Shown: positions 51,128 to 57,764 of the stretch, piece by piece
Numbering within the stretch: position 1 is the stretch's first letter
Layout: the number at the start of each line of letters is the position of its first letter
Virus record (IMG/VR): IMGVR_UViG_3300050821_005814
Span: 1-64,000 of that record
Strand: one strand, 5' to 3'
DNA from: a virus
DNA: 64,000 bases
The notes under the pieces: model-generated
Database searches by the model: none
What the model was told of the DNA's origin: nothing
The model's input: only the letters and a program-made list of their open reading frames with translations
Made by a program: the position numbers and the translations under genes

Positions 51128-51637
51128 CTATTGCACGAGCTCAACATTGGCTCGATCAAACATCAGCACGACCTCGCGCTGCATCCAACTCATGAGCAGC
51201 GCTACCCGTTGCTGATCGGTCCATGTGACGAACCCCTCGCGCAGCATACCAGTCTGATGATCGACTGCGAATGCTCCCTTTAGTATGCGTACCCTGCACC
51301 CCTCGAACAGAATAGGGCGCTCGGGATCGTCCATATTGGACATGGACTTGATCTCGTCGATCGCGCCAGGCGGCAGTGCGACGGGACAGTTCTCGCTGTG
51401 GGAGAACAACTGGCGTACGCCGCGCGTTGATACTATCTTCTTCCATGGATCGGACAGCAGGTCGAATGCAACAAAAGCGTACCGCGAGAACAATGGCTTA
51501 ATCGCTGGCGCCTTCTTACTCGTGTAGCGCCGCAGGTAGGTCGGGCAGAACGCCTCAAACCCCTGCTGCATCATATGCGCGACAGCTAGGAACTCGGATC
51601 TAGGCAGCGTGTATACGCAATACCATTCGATCGCCAT
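51128..51637 (-). CDS. NusG/RfaH-like transcription factor
   Basis: A 169-residue protein. Residues about 1-110 match the NusG N-terminal domain: EWYCVYTLPRSEFLAVAHMM, GFEAFCPTYLRR, then PLFSRYAFVAFDLLSDPWKK and VRQLFSHSENCPVALPPGAI. The rest (CRVRILKGAFAVDHQTGMLR to MFDRANVELVQ) resembles a KOW domain. NusG-type proteins bind elongating RNA polymerase. Specialised paralogues such as RfaH or LoaP suppress termination in long operons. Placed at the head of a long operon containing internal terminators, it may be an antiterminator. Confidence 0.8.
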   Translation of the reverse strand: MAIEWYCVYTLPRSEFLAVAHMMQQGFEAFCPTYLRRYTSKKAPAIKPLFSRYAFVAFDLLSDPWKKIVSTRGVRQLFSHSENCPVALPPGAIDEIKSMSNMDDPERPILFEGCRVRILKGAFAVDHQTGMLREGFVTWTDQQRVALLMSWMQREVVLMFDRANVELVQ

Positions 51638-51729
51638 GCAGCACTATCCCCCGTCCGACAGCTAAGTAGCTGCCGCAGACCACAGCGGTACGACCGACTG
51701 TAGCCCCGCCAAGCTGTGAACGGGGGAAC

Positions 51730-51759
51730 CTTATAGCGACCATTTTGGTTTGGCTGCAA
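51730..51759 (-). promoter_or_regulatory. Sigma70-like promoter before NusG-like gene
   Basis: Minus strand TTGCAG (51754-51759), 18-base spacer, TATAAG (51730-51735), about 93 bases before ATG 51637. A hairpin GCTGCA/TGCAGC overlaps the -35 region. The gap 51638..51815 contains no other coding signal. Confidence 0.5.
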
Positions 51760-51815
51760 CGCTTTGTTTTTGGTGCAGCATTTACTACGCCTGCATACTG
51801 CTAGTGCTAGTCTGA

Positions 51816-51980
51816 CTATAGCTTGAAGTAGATCGCGACTAGCATCCAAAAGATAGCCATGAGAAAGCCTCCTTTGGCTACATCATAATAGCGGGTGAAA
51901 GTCGCGATGAAGCACCCGCTCAAGTAGAAGCTACCCCCCAGTATGAGGAAGGGAATGGATGGTGCAGACAGATCTATCAC
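51816..51980 (-). CDS. Small two-span membrane protein, GTG start
   Basis: A 54-residue frame from GTG 51980, whose GTGA overlaps the stop of the upstream gene. The product reads MIDLSAPSIPFLILGGSFYL, SGCFIATFTRYYDVAKGGFL and MAIFWMLVAIYFKL, giving two hydrophobic segments around residues 9-27 and 38-53. A strong AAAGGAGG precedes the internal ATG at residue 41, which could give a 14-residue peptide as well. Holin-like size, unproven. Confidence 0.55.
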   Translation of the reverse strand: MIDLSAPSIPFLILGGSFYLSGCFIATFTRYYDVAKGGFLMAIFWMLVAIYFKL

Positions 51981-52540
51981 GTCTGCGGACCGATGAAGTG
52001 CCCATCCTTCAACTCGCCGACCTTCTCATAGTCCATACCGTGAATCACATGGTAGGCGTAGCCATCGCTGTTGTGCGATAGTGCGAGATACTCGCCGCGC
52101 TCCTTACGCTCGAGCACGACCGTCAGGTGATTCTGCAGGTCGTCAGGCAGTGCGTTGCGCGCAAGCAACACGTCACCGACCTGATAGCTTGTGCCGGTCG
52201 TGTAACGTCGCGTCGCAGTCAGGAGGGGCTCAATGAGTACGCGCTGCCCCTTGATCATGACGGATGCAACAGGCGGTTGCTGCTTTGGACCTACGGCAGG
52301 GCGCGGCTTGATCTCGACGAGATCGAGGTACTCTTCAGTCAACCAGCAGCGAATGTCGCCGATCGAAGGGATTTGGAACAGTACGCTCCATGTGTTCGTC
52401 TGTGGGTCGAGACGCTCAAGCATACCTATCTCCTGGCGCTGCGCGAGCATGACCAAATGACGGTTCTGCTGCATGCCGCCAACGGGATTTGGCGGGACTT
52501 CCTTGATTGTGACGCGTGAACCTGCTCTGAAGTCAGACAT
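51977..52540 (-). CDS. Soluble protein with SH3-like segments
   Basis: A 187-residue protein. ATG 52540 was chosen because AAGGAG lies upstream; an ATG at 52597 overlapping the previous stop is the alternative. MSDFRAGSRVTIKEVPPNPV, SVLFQIPSIGDIRCWLTEEY, KGQRVLIEPLLTAT and YQVGDVLLARNALP resemble small barrel or RNA-binding-type modules, repeated loosely. Function unknown. It is part of the leader genes before the NusG-like protein. Confidence 0.6.
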   Translation of the reverse strand: MSDFRAGSRVTIKEVPPNPVGGMQQNRHLVMLAQRQEIGMLERLDPQTNTWSVLFQIPSIGDIRCWLTEEYLDLVEIKPRPAVGPKQQPPVASVMIKGQRVLIEPLLTATRRYTTGTSYQVGDVLLARNALPDDLQNHLTVVLERKERGEYLALSHNSDGYAYHVIHGMDYEKVGELKDGHFIGPQT

Positions 52541-52593
52541 GGGGATCTCCTTGCGATTGTCGTAGCCGAAGTGAACGATTGGTGGCCAGGGGC

Positions 52594-52770
52594 TCATGGT
52601 TGCCAGCTATGTAGTGCTCGCGCCTCTTGATGCGCGAAAGCGCGCAAGCGGTCCGCCTCATCATCGGTAAGCCCTTGGATTCGGCCGCTCTCAGGCGAGT
52701 AGTGCTTCGCGAGCAACGCGGCATAGATACTGGCTGCTACCAACAGCAGCACATCCCTGAAATCATCCAT
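52594..52770 (-). CDS. Small membrane protein
   Basis: A 58-residue protein, start ATG 52770 overlapping the stop of the upstream PEP-CTERM-like gene by eight bases. It begins MDDFRDVLLLVAASIYAALL, giving one membrane segment near residues 7-24, then a soluble acidic helix (GLTDDEADRLRAFAHQEARA). No family recognised. Confidence 0.5.
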   Translation of the reverse strand: MDDFRDVLLLVAASIYAALLAKHYSPESGRIQGLTDDEADRLRAFAHQEARALHSWQP

Positions 52771-53335
52771 GATGTACCCGCCGCACAAGCGCTAGCGCGC
52801 CAAGCGCTAATGCTAGTATGAACGCACTGCGCGGTTCAGGCGTGCCAATTGAAGGCGGGAGAGGAGTACCCTCAACGCATTCGTGCAGCGCAGCATCCCA
52901 ATGATGAGCTGGTTGACACGGATGATCCTCGACAGGCGTTGTCTCAATGGCGACAATACCTGGCGTGATTATGCCGAACAGCGGGAATGCTGGTATGAAC
53001 GCGCCCCCTGGTAACTCCCCGCCGCCAAACCCGAAGGGTGCTTGCGGTACAGGGAATCCAAATGGCGGCCACCATGCTGCGTTGCCATTGTCTGCATTGG
53101 ACAAGGGAGGCGGCGCAGCCATACCTACTGGTGGGACAGGAGGTGTTGGGAACTGTGCTGTTGCTGGTGGTGGGCATGCAACAACGAGTGCCAGCACAAT
53201 GGTGGCTGGCAATGGTGGGGTTCCTGCATGCCATGCAGCAGCTCCCCATCTGGCGATCACTTCAGCTTTCGTATAGGCATGCTTGGCAACTAACACGATG
53301 CAATCACTGGCACTCGGCATCTCCTGACACTCCAT
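52763..53335 (-). CDS. PEP-CTERM-like exported protein
   Basis: The reading frame is open up to 53428; the start is uncertain. ATG 53335 was chosen because it lies just below a promoter-like motif; ATG 53320 and GTG 53260 are alternatives. A hydrophobic signal with a V-V-A-C step (TIVLALVVACPPPATA) may be a lipoprotein signal. The middle is Pro/Gly-rich (PVGMAAPPPLSNADNGNAAW). The end TPEPRSAFILALALGALALV then RRVHHG has PEP, a membrane span and a basic tail, the layout of PEP-CTERM sorting signals recognised by exosortase. Such signals are rarely seen on phage proteins. Confidence 0.6.
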   Translation of the reverse strand: MECQEMPSASDCIVLVAKHAYTKAEVIARWGAAAWHAGTPPLPATIVLALVVACPPPATAQFPTPPVPPVGMAAPPPLSNADNGNAAWWPPFGFPVPQAPFGFGGGELPGGAFIPAFPLFGIITPGIVAIETTPVEDHPCQPAHHWDAALHECVEGTPLPPSIGTPEPRSAFILALALGALALVRRVHHG

Positions 53336-53340
53336 AGGCT

Positions 53341-53356
53341 CGCATGCAATATACCC
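53341..53356 (-). promoter_or_regulatory. Promoter-like motif GGGTATATTGCATGCG
   Basis: Minus-strand copy of the recurring element, immediately upstream of the PEP-CTERM-like gene's chosen start. It may drive the leftward operon. Confidence 0.5.
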
Positions 53357-53382
53357 CTGTCCCCACCAATACCAATACGCTG

Positions 53383-53406
53383 GCGACGGGGCGCTTGCCC
53401 CGTCGC
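53383..53406. other. 9-bp hairpin
   Basis: GCGACGGGG and CCCCGTCGC flank a six-base loop (CGCTTG). The stem is perfect and GC-rich but no T-run follows. It directly abuts the palindrome pair at 53407..53459. Confidence 0.6.
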
Positions 53407-53459
53407 ATGTTCCGAAGCGTATACGCAAGCGAAGCGCAGCGTATACGCGAAAGGAACAT
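53407..53459. promoter_or_regulatory. Operator-like nested inverted repeat with two GCGTATACGC palindromes
   Basis: Two identical 10-bp palindromes GCGTATACGC lie at 53417-53426 and 53439-53448, 22 bp apart centre to centre, about two helical turns. They are enclosed by ATGTTCC (53407-53413) and its complement GGAACAT (53453-53459). The symmetry suggests cooperative binding of a dimeric repressor or activator upstream of the leftward promoter. Confidence 0.65.
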
Positions 53460-54040
53460 CGTCATGCATGCGTGTGCTAGTAGTAGGTCTAGCGGCCTAG
53501 ACATGGTACCCCCTACATCCAGTCTCGGTAGCCAAACCGACCCCCATTGTCACTGCGCTGCGCTTCGCTCCGCTTGTTCGTGGGGACCTGCACGACCTTG
53601 CAGGTCGTGCGTCCAGTCATTGGTTGTCTAAGCATGAGTTGCGGTAGCTGAAGGGATCGTTCAAACGATTCCAAAGCTATCAGGACACACGTACCCCATG
53701 CCGGAGTACGTAGTATCCCGCAGGACAGTAGTGCCAAGCCCCTCCTTGTGCAGGTCAGCGGTCTCACAAGTCGATACATCTCCCCGCGGTTTCTGCCGCG
53801 TTGCAAGTGGGAGGGAGTCCGGTGGGAGCAGTACGTATCTGACGGCGCAAGAACAACCGGACACTACCCGCCTGTCCTTGCTCTGGGTTGCTTTCTCTCA
53901 GAGCCCAGATCACTGAGGCATAGTCAAAGCCTCCATTCAGCTAATGTGCTCTAGGACAGTCGAGGCACCCAGTCCTGTATTCTGGATCGACCCCGCTAGC
54001 GATATGGTCCTGAGGCGGCAGCGCCGCTCGCATACATCAG

Positions 54041-54056
54041 CCCTTAGCATATACCC
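54041..54056 (-). promoter_or_regulatory. Promoter-like motif GGGTATATGCTAAGGG
   Basis: Minus-strand copy of the recurring element. Transcription from here would cross about 700 bases of structured non-coding sequence before the first leftward gene. Confidence 0.45.
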
Positions 54057-54129
54057 GACATTGCATTCATATTGCCAGTTGGTAGCGGTGCATTGGCGTT
54101 AAGCGCTTGATCTCATTGCAATCACGCCT

Positions 54130-54145
54130 GTCAGAATTATCTGAC
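54130..54145. promoter_or_regulatory. Operator-like inverted repeat GTCAGAATTATCTGAC
   Basis: Two 6-bp half-sites (GTCAGA and TCTGAC) around ATTA, located about 85 bases before the rightward promoter-like motif. It may be a binding site for a repressor. Confidence 0.4.
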
Positions 54146-54227
54146 TTGCGCACAACCGCCTGCATTGACTATGTACTGGACTGTTTGAAACAGGGAAAGG
54201 GCATACTGCACGATGCTATGCGCGCCA

Positions 54228-54238
54228 GGTATAGTAAG
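54228..54238 (+). promoter_or_regulatory. Promoter-like motif GGTATAGTAAG
   Basis: Plus-strand variant of the recurring element, about 37 bases before ATG 54275. Confidence 0.4.
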
Positions 54239-54274
54239 AAGCGTAGCTAGCACCCCGTGCGGATCCATAGGACC

Positions 54275-54766
54275 ATGGCAGAGAAGGCGACTCTCGATGA
54301 ACTGATAGCGGCGCTGTCTCAGCGCGACGCGCTCAGGATCCATAAGCAGCTCCTTCATCGATTCGATGCCAAGCAAGGCAAGGTCGCCCCATTCACATCA
54401 CAGGAAGACGACTTCTACACGGCCCTGCACCGCGTGATGAATGGGCGGTTGTTGCCAAAGCTTGAGCTCGCGACGCACAAGAAAATCCATGGGCGGAACG
54501 GTTACAAGCGTGCGGCTACGCAGCTATTCACGACGTTGAAGAATGGTAGTGACGGTACGCTGCGGCGGCCGCAAATGCTGGCGCTTGCCTACGAGGCGCT
54601 TAGCTGTCTTGCGGAGGCGATGGAGGAATGGGGCATCCCTGTCTCCGCCGCCAACTTGATTATGCAGATCGACAACAACCTTGAGCATGCCCTTAACGAA
54701 GCGTACCCGGGGTATCTCGAGAACCGCATGTTGCACTACCTAGCTCCGATGCTCGAGGCTGCATAG
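54275..54766 (+). CDS. Early protein of unknown function
   Basis: A 163-residue protein, first gene of the rightward operon. It starts at ATG 54275 with AGGA close upstream; a GTG six codons earlier is possible. It is largely helical (LDELIAALSQRDALRIHKQL, RPQMLALAYEALSCLAEAME, NLIMQIDNNLEHALNEAYPG) with a basic middle (KKIHGRNGYKRAATQLFTTL). No known motif. Its stop codon is overlapped by a promoter-like motif for the next region. Confidence 0.65.
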   Translation: MAEKATLDELIAALSQRDALRIHKQLLHRFDAKQGKVAPFTSQEDDFYTALHRVMNGRLLPKLELATHKKIHGRNGYKRAATQLFTTLKNGSDGTLRRPQMLALAYEALSCLAEAMEEWGIPVSAANLIMQIDNNLEHALNEAYPGYLENRMLHYLAPMLEAA

Positions 54767-54776
54767 GGTATATTGG
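54766..54776 (+). promoter_or_regulatory. Promoter-like motif GGGTATATTGG
   Basis: Plus-strand copy of the recurring element overlapping the stop of the gene before it. A CCTAGCTC lies about 22 bases upstream, as at 60511..60525. Confidence 0.5.
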
Positions 54777-54960
54777 CTATTGTCTGCGCTGGTGGGAAAT
54801 GAGTGGTGTGCTGATGAACCCTCCCGCCAGCACGGATCGGATCGCTGTGCCCCCCAAAGGCAGTGATCCGTGGCGGCTCTTGTGCTTCCGTGAGAGTCGC
54901 TAAGGAGAAGGGTGCGTAGGGCCGCAACAGCCCGACTGTACGCTACGCACCCTTCACTCC
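54777..54960 (+). ncRNA. Structured non-coding RNA or leader with alternative stems
   Basis: Downstream of the promoter-like motif, GCTGGTGGGA (54788-54797) can pair with TCCCGCCAGC (54822-54831). The same right arm can instead pair with GATCCGTGGCGG (54865-54876) as CCGCCA/CGGATC with a three-base bulge. A further stem lies inside. A 13-bp hairpin GAAGGGTGCGTAG/CTACGCACCCTTC follows (54907-54955). Mutually exclusive stems followed by a strong hairpin are typical of attenuators or riboregulators. No gene is evident in 54767..55025. Confidence 0.5.
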
Positions 54961-55025
54961 CTCTAGCAGTTGGTAGTGCAGTGCCCGGTCCAGATCCCCT
55001 TAGCTTAACACGCCGCAATACAGTC

Positions 55026-55598
55026 ATGGGACTCGCACTATGCGGGTTCGGCAATCCGCGCGCTGACTGCAATGCGTATGCAGGAGACTACAGTATGCTT
55101 GTCGGCTTCAGTGCGCATCTCGATGGTGTCAACCAAATGGGATGCATGAACCTTGCGTATACGGCAGTCGGTATGCGCAACACGGACTTCAATGACGCAG
55201 GCTATGACCTTGCCAACAACTGGTGGATGCCGCCAGCCGTCGGGCTAGTCATCATGGCATTCAATGTGTGGATCAACGCTAACGCATGCGCGCCTATCAT
55301 GGCGGACTCAGCAGGGCGTGTCACGTTTCCGCCTGGCGAAGGGTTTGCGCAGTGCGGCAAGATACACTCGAGCCGCGATCGAGGCGCATCCTGGCAGCAG
55401 GTCAAAGCAGCGCCGGGGTTCAACCCCGCTGGATACCCCGGCACAGGTGGTTCTGGGAATGCCGGCATTCTCGCAAAGGCAGATGGCATGACAGCATTTC
55501 GACTGTTCATGTATACGACATCCGCTGACGGTAAGGATGAGTGCGTGATCGATGGCAATCCCGCACACACATGGTTCACAGGGTTCTATGCGCAATGA
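55026..55598 (+). CDS. C1q-like jelly-roll protein candidate
   Basis: A 190-residue protein from ATG 55026; a GTG at 54912 after AAGGAG would add 38 residues lying in the hairpin. Its pattern (NTDFNDAGYDLANNWWMPPA, then VGLVIMAFNVWINANACAPI, and the ending AHTWFTGFYAQ) resembles C1q-type jelly-rolls and the minus-strand gene 47127..47624. Six cysteines are present. The role is unknown; it may be a virion surface or host-binding protein made early. Confidence 0.55.
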   Translation: MGLALCGFGNPRADCNAYAGDYSMLVGFSAHLDGVNQMGCMNLAYTAVGMRNTDFNDAGYDLANNWWMPPAVGLVIMAFNVWINANACAPIMADSAGRVTFPPGEGFAQCGKIHSSRDRGASWQQVKAAPGFNPAGYPGTGGSGNAGILAKADGMTAFRLFMYTTSADGKDECVIDGNPAHTWFTGFYAQ

Positions 55599-55981
55599 GT
55601 GAATGGGAAGCTGCGGCTAAGGCCGCGTTGCAGCGGCGGGAACGCGAGATGGGTCGCGCTGAAGTCACTGAAGCAGAGATTGCCGAGAAGATTGCAGCTG
55701 ATCCTGTTGCCGCTGCCGCAGTCCTATGCCGGCAGGAAGACAAGTTAATCGCAGCAGAGAAGGAGTTGCGCAACCTACTATCCGCCATGGACGAGTCTCT
55801 TTGGCATCGTCACGCCGAAATGGGCAAGAGAGTCAAACGCATCTGCATCACGGAAGATGCTATCGCTCGTATCCGCGTGATTGTTGGAGATAACGCATGT
55901 GATCATCCTAACTACGCCTTCTCCGAACACGGTAGATGCTGCCCTCACTGCGGCACATTCATGGTGGACTTCGGAGATTGA
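55595..55981 (+). CDS. Helical protein with C-terminal zinc ribbon
   Basis: A 128-residue protein from ATG 55595 overlapping the previous stop (ATGA). Residues 1-90 are helical and charged (SEWEAAAKAALQRREREMGR, LIAAEKELRNLLSAMDESLW). The end CDHPNYAFSEHGRCCPHCGT has C-x-H and C-x2-C spacing of a small zinc-binding knuckle. It lies two genes before the primase. Function unknown. Confidence 0.65.
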   Translation: MSEWEAAAKAALQRREREMGRAEVTEAEIAEKIAADPVAAAAVLCRQEDKLIAAEKELRNLLSAMDESLWHRHAEMGKRVKRICITEDAIARIRVIVGDNACDHPNYAFSEHGRCCPHCGTFMVDFGD

Positions 55982-55983
55982 AA

Positions 55984-56214
55984 ATGGCCAACGGTAAAAC
56001 TAATACGACCGACCCTCTCGATATGCCCCTACCGTGTGAAATCCGGGTGCCTGGAATGCGGTTCAGCAAGGGCGTGAAACTTCGTGTGTTTGTGGAGGCA
56101 GCGGCGCGTTGGAAGGCTATGGCTGATCGGCCAACGCAGAAGATGAACACGCAAGAGGTCGCCAGATTTCTCGAAAGGCTGCATCGGAAGGAAAATCTAC
56201 GTGGCGAAAATTGA
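55984..56214 (+). CDS. Small protein upstream of primase
   Basis: A 76-residue protein starting at ATG 55984, two bases past the previous stop, with GGAGATTG before it. It contains LPCEIRVPGMRFSKGVKLRV and a helix FVEAAARWKAMADRPTQKMN, ending in NTQEVARFLERLHRKENL. Not recognised. Probably co-transcribed with the primase. Confidence 0.6.
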   Translation: MANGKTNTTDPLDMPLPCEIRVPGMRFSKGVKLRVFVEAAARWKAMADRPTQKMNTQEVARFLERLHRKENLRGEN

Positions 56215-56230
56215 AACGACCGTTTAGGTC

Positions 56231-57238
56231 ATGCCCTACGATTGGCGCTCTCTGCTGGACCAAGCGCGCATCCCCTGGCGCGTGAAAGGTCCCAACACAT
56301 CCAAAGGGAATGTGTCAATCGAGTGCCCATTTTGCGGCGACGATCCAAGCTTTCATTTCCAGCTTAGCGAAACGTTTGATGGCTACCGTTGCCTACGCGA
56401 CAGCAGGCACAACGGCTCGCATATGGTGCGCCTACTGGTCGCCTTAGGATATAGCCGCACCGAAGCGCAAGTACTCCTGCATGAGCATAAGCTGGACAAG
56501 AAGCCGCTCCCGCCAAAGCCGCGCGCCATTGAAGACCTGACCGACATCTGGCAGCGCTTCCCGCCAGCCGAAGACGCACCGCATAGCATGCGCTACCTGA
56601 AAGGGCGCGGCTTCACTAATCCCATGCAGACAGCTATTGACTACGATTTGCGCTATGCCAGGGCGGGCGATTGGGCGCAGCGTGTGCTCATACCATTTGC
56701 AGTTGATGGGATAGTCGTCAGTTGGGCTGGGCGCGCGACTACGAGTTACCTACGTCCTCGCTATCGTATGTATGATCCAAGTCCTCCTGGATTGATCTAT
56801 GTGCCGCGCGTCATCACGACTGAACAGACCGTTGTGATCGTCGAAGGGCAATTCGATGCACTCAAGATCGCAGTTGCAACAGAACGCGATTCCGTCGGTG
56901 TGATCGGCCTGAGCGGTAAGAACCTTGACAGCGCAGACCGTCTATTGCGCCTAGCACATGTGCTCGGCAAAAGCAGAAGGCTAATCTTGCTTGCGCTTGA
57001 TCCTGATGTCTCTGTTGGCGTTGCCAGCCATTCTATTATGCTGGTTGCGCAAGCATTGCGCTGGTGCTATGTTGCGCGCCTTCATGTGCCCGTCGGTCAG
57101 GAAGATCCAGGGGCAATGTCTTTGGGGGACGCGCAGAAGTGGATCCAAAACGCAATACGCGCAAACGCGCGAGTCTTTATGTCGGGCCGCAGTGGTCAGG
57201 CACATTCGAGGAATACGCCCGCAAGTACGCGCGCATAA
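56231..57238 (+). CDS. DNA primase with zinc-binding and Toprim domains
   Basis: A 335-residue protein. The N-terminal zinc motif is ECPFCGDDPSFHFQ then YRCLRDSRHNGS (Cys32, Cys35, Cys54, His60). A linker follows, then a Toprim fold with VVIVEGQFDALKIA (Glu205) and LILLALDPDVS (Asp257, Asp259), which bind the metal for RNA primer synthesis. No helicase domain is attached, so it is a stand-alone primase like DnaG-core or a gp4A-like half. The next gene begins inside its 3' end. The start has only a weak ribosome site. Confidence 0.85.
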   Translation: MPYDWRSLLDQARIPWRVKGPNTSKGNVSIECPFCGDDPSFHFQLSETFDGYRCLRDSRHNGSHMVRLLVALGYSRTEAQVLLHEHKLDKKPLPPKPRAIEDLTDIWQRFPPAEDAPHSMRYLKGRGFTNPMQTAIDYDLRYARAGDWAQRVLIPFAVDGIVVSWAGRATTSYLRPRYRMYDPSPPGLIYVPRVITTEQTVVIVEGQFDALKIAVATERDSVGVIGLSGKNLDSADRLLRLAHVLGKSRRLILLALDPDVSVGVASHSIMLVAQALRWCYVARLHVPVGQEDPGAMSLGDAQKWIQNAIRANARVFMSGRSGQAHSRNTPASTRA

Positions 57239-57720
57239 ACTACTGGAAGGTGCGCAAGCATTGCGAGACAGTGCAAGACGCTGAGCAGGAGTGCGCGATG
57301 GTCTTCGCCGACTGCTACAAGCGCTATGCGCACAAGGTCAACAATGATGCATGGTTCATGGCGCTGTACAAGCGCATGCTAGCAACGCATTGGATCAAGC
57401 TCGCCGAGAAGGGCCAGCGTCGATGTCTACTACCGATCATTGAAGAGCAGCCCGACGACTCGCTCGCGCTACTCGTAGCTGACCCTCAGGCAGAGGATAA
57501 CGTCGCAGGCGCGGCTGAGATCGCAGTCGCCTGGTCCCGTGCATCGTCCGAAGCGAAAGCAGTACTGCGCATAATTGCGGACGCGCCGGCGGAAGTCCTG
57601 CAAGAGCTGCTCAACAATAGGATCTCCGACACGCGGCGCAATCGCAGGTTTCGCCGCTGGGCCAATCTGCCTGGTAAGCCTGACATTCTCGGGGAGCTGC
57701 GTGCGTTACTACACGCATAG
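57139..57720 (+). CDS. Possible sigma-like protein
   Basis: A 193-residue protein if GTG 57139 is used (upstream GGGGG about ten bases away); an in-frame ATG at 57064 is possible. It overlaps the primase by 100 bases. Residues about 20-90 (WSGTFEEYARKYARINYWKV, DAEQECAMVFADCYKRYAHK, DAWFMALYKRMLATHWIKLA) are arranged like sigma region 2 of ECF-type factors. The C-terminus (LQELLNNRISDTRRNRRFRR) may be a HTH. The link to sigma factors is weak, and another DNA-binding role is possible. Confidence 0.6.
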   Translation: MDPKRNTRKRASLYVGPQWSGTFEEYARKYARINYWKVRKHCETVQDAEQECAMVFADCYKRYAHKVNNDAWFMALYKRMLATHWIKLAEKGQRRCLLPIIEEQPDDSLALLVADPQAEDNVAGAAEIAVAWSRASSEAKAVLRIIADAPAEVLQELLNNRISDTRRNRRFRRWANLPGKPDILGELRALLHA

Positions 57721-57730
57721 GTAGCAATGT

Positions 57731-57740
57731 GGGTATAATG
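57731..57740 (+). promoter_or_regulatory. Promoter-like motif GGGTATAATG
   Basis: Plus-strand copy of the recurring element, eleven bases past the previous stop and about 25 bases before ATG 57765. Its TATAAT matches a sigma70 -10 box exactly. Confidence 0.55.
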
Positions 57741-57764
57741 CCTCTGTAGTCAGGAGGCACACCC

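Larger units (their letters stand above)
53460..54227. other. Long non-coding divergent region
   Basis: No convincing gene is seen between the leftward and rightward operons. It holds a GCACGACC/GGTCGTGC hairpin (53590-53610), a GCGGC/GCCGC hairpin (54015-54027), and minus-strand promoter-like and operator-like motifs listed separately. Short open frames here (for example 53513..53806 and 53661..53864 on the minus strand) lack good ribosome sites. It may carry a long leader RNA or an origin. Confidence 0.5.

Noticed and set aside
53513-53864. Minus-strand frames of 97 and 67 codons in the divergent region
   Set aside because: Alternative starts, poor ribosome sites and unusual residue composition; the region is better explained by hairpins and regulatory motifs.
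54014-54023. ops-like element GGCGGCAGCG for the NusG-like protein
   Set aside because: Only a partial match to the RfaH ops sequence, part of a GC-rich palindrome, and on the opposite strand from the late operon.
54811-54817. CTGATGA as a hammerhead ribozyme core
   Set aside because: The other conserved core segments and three-stem layout are not found in the surrounding bases.
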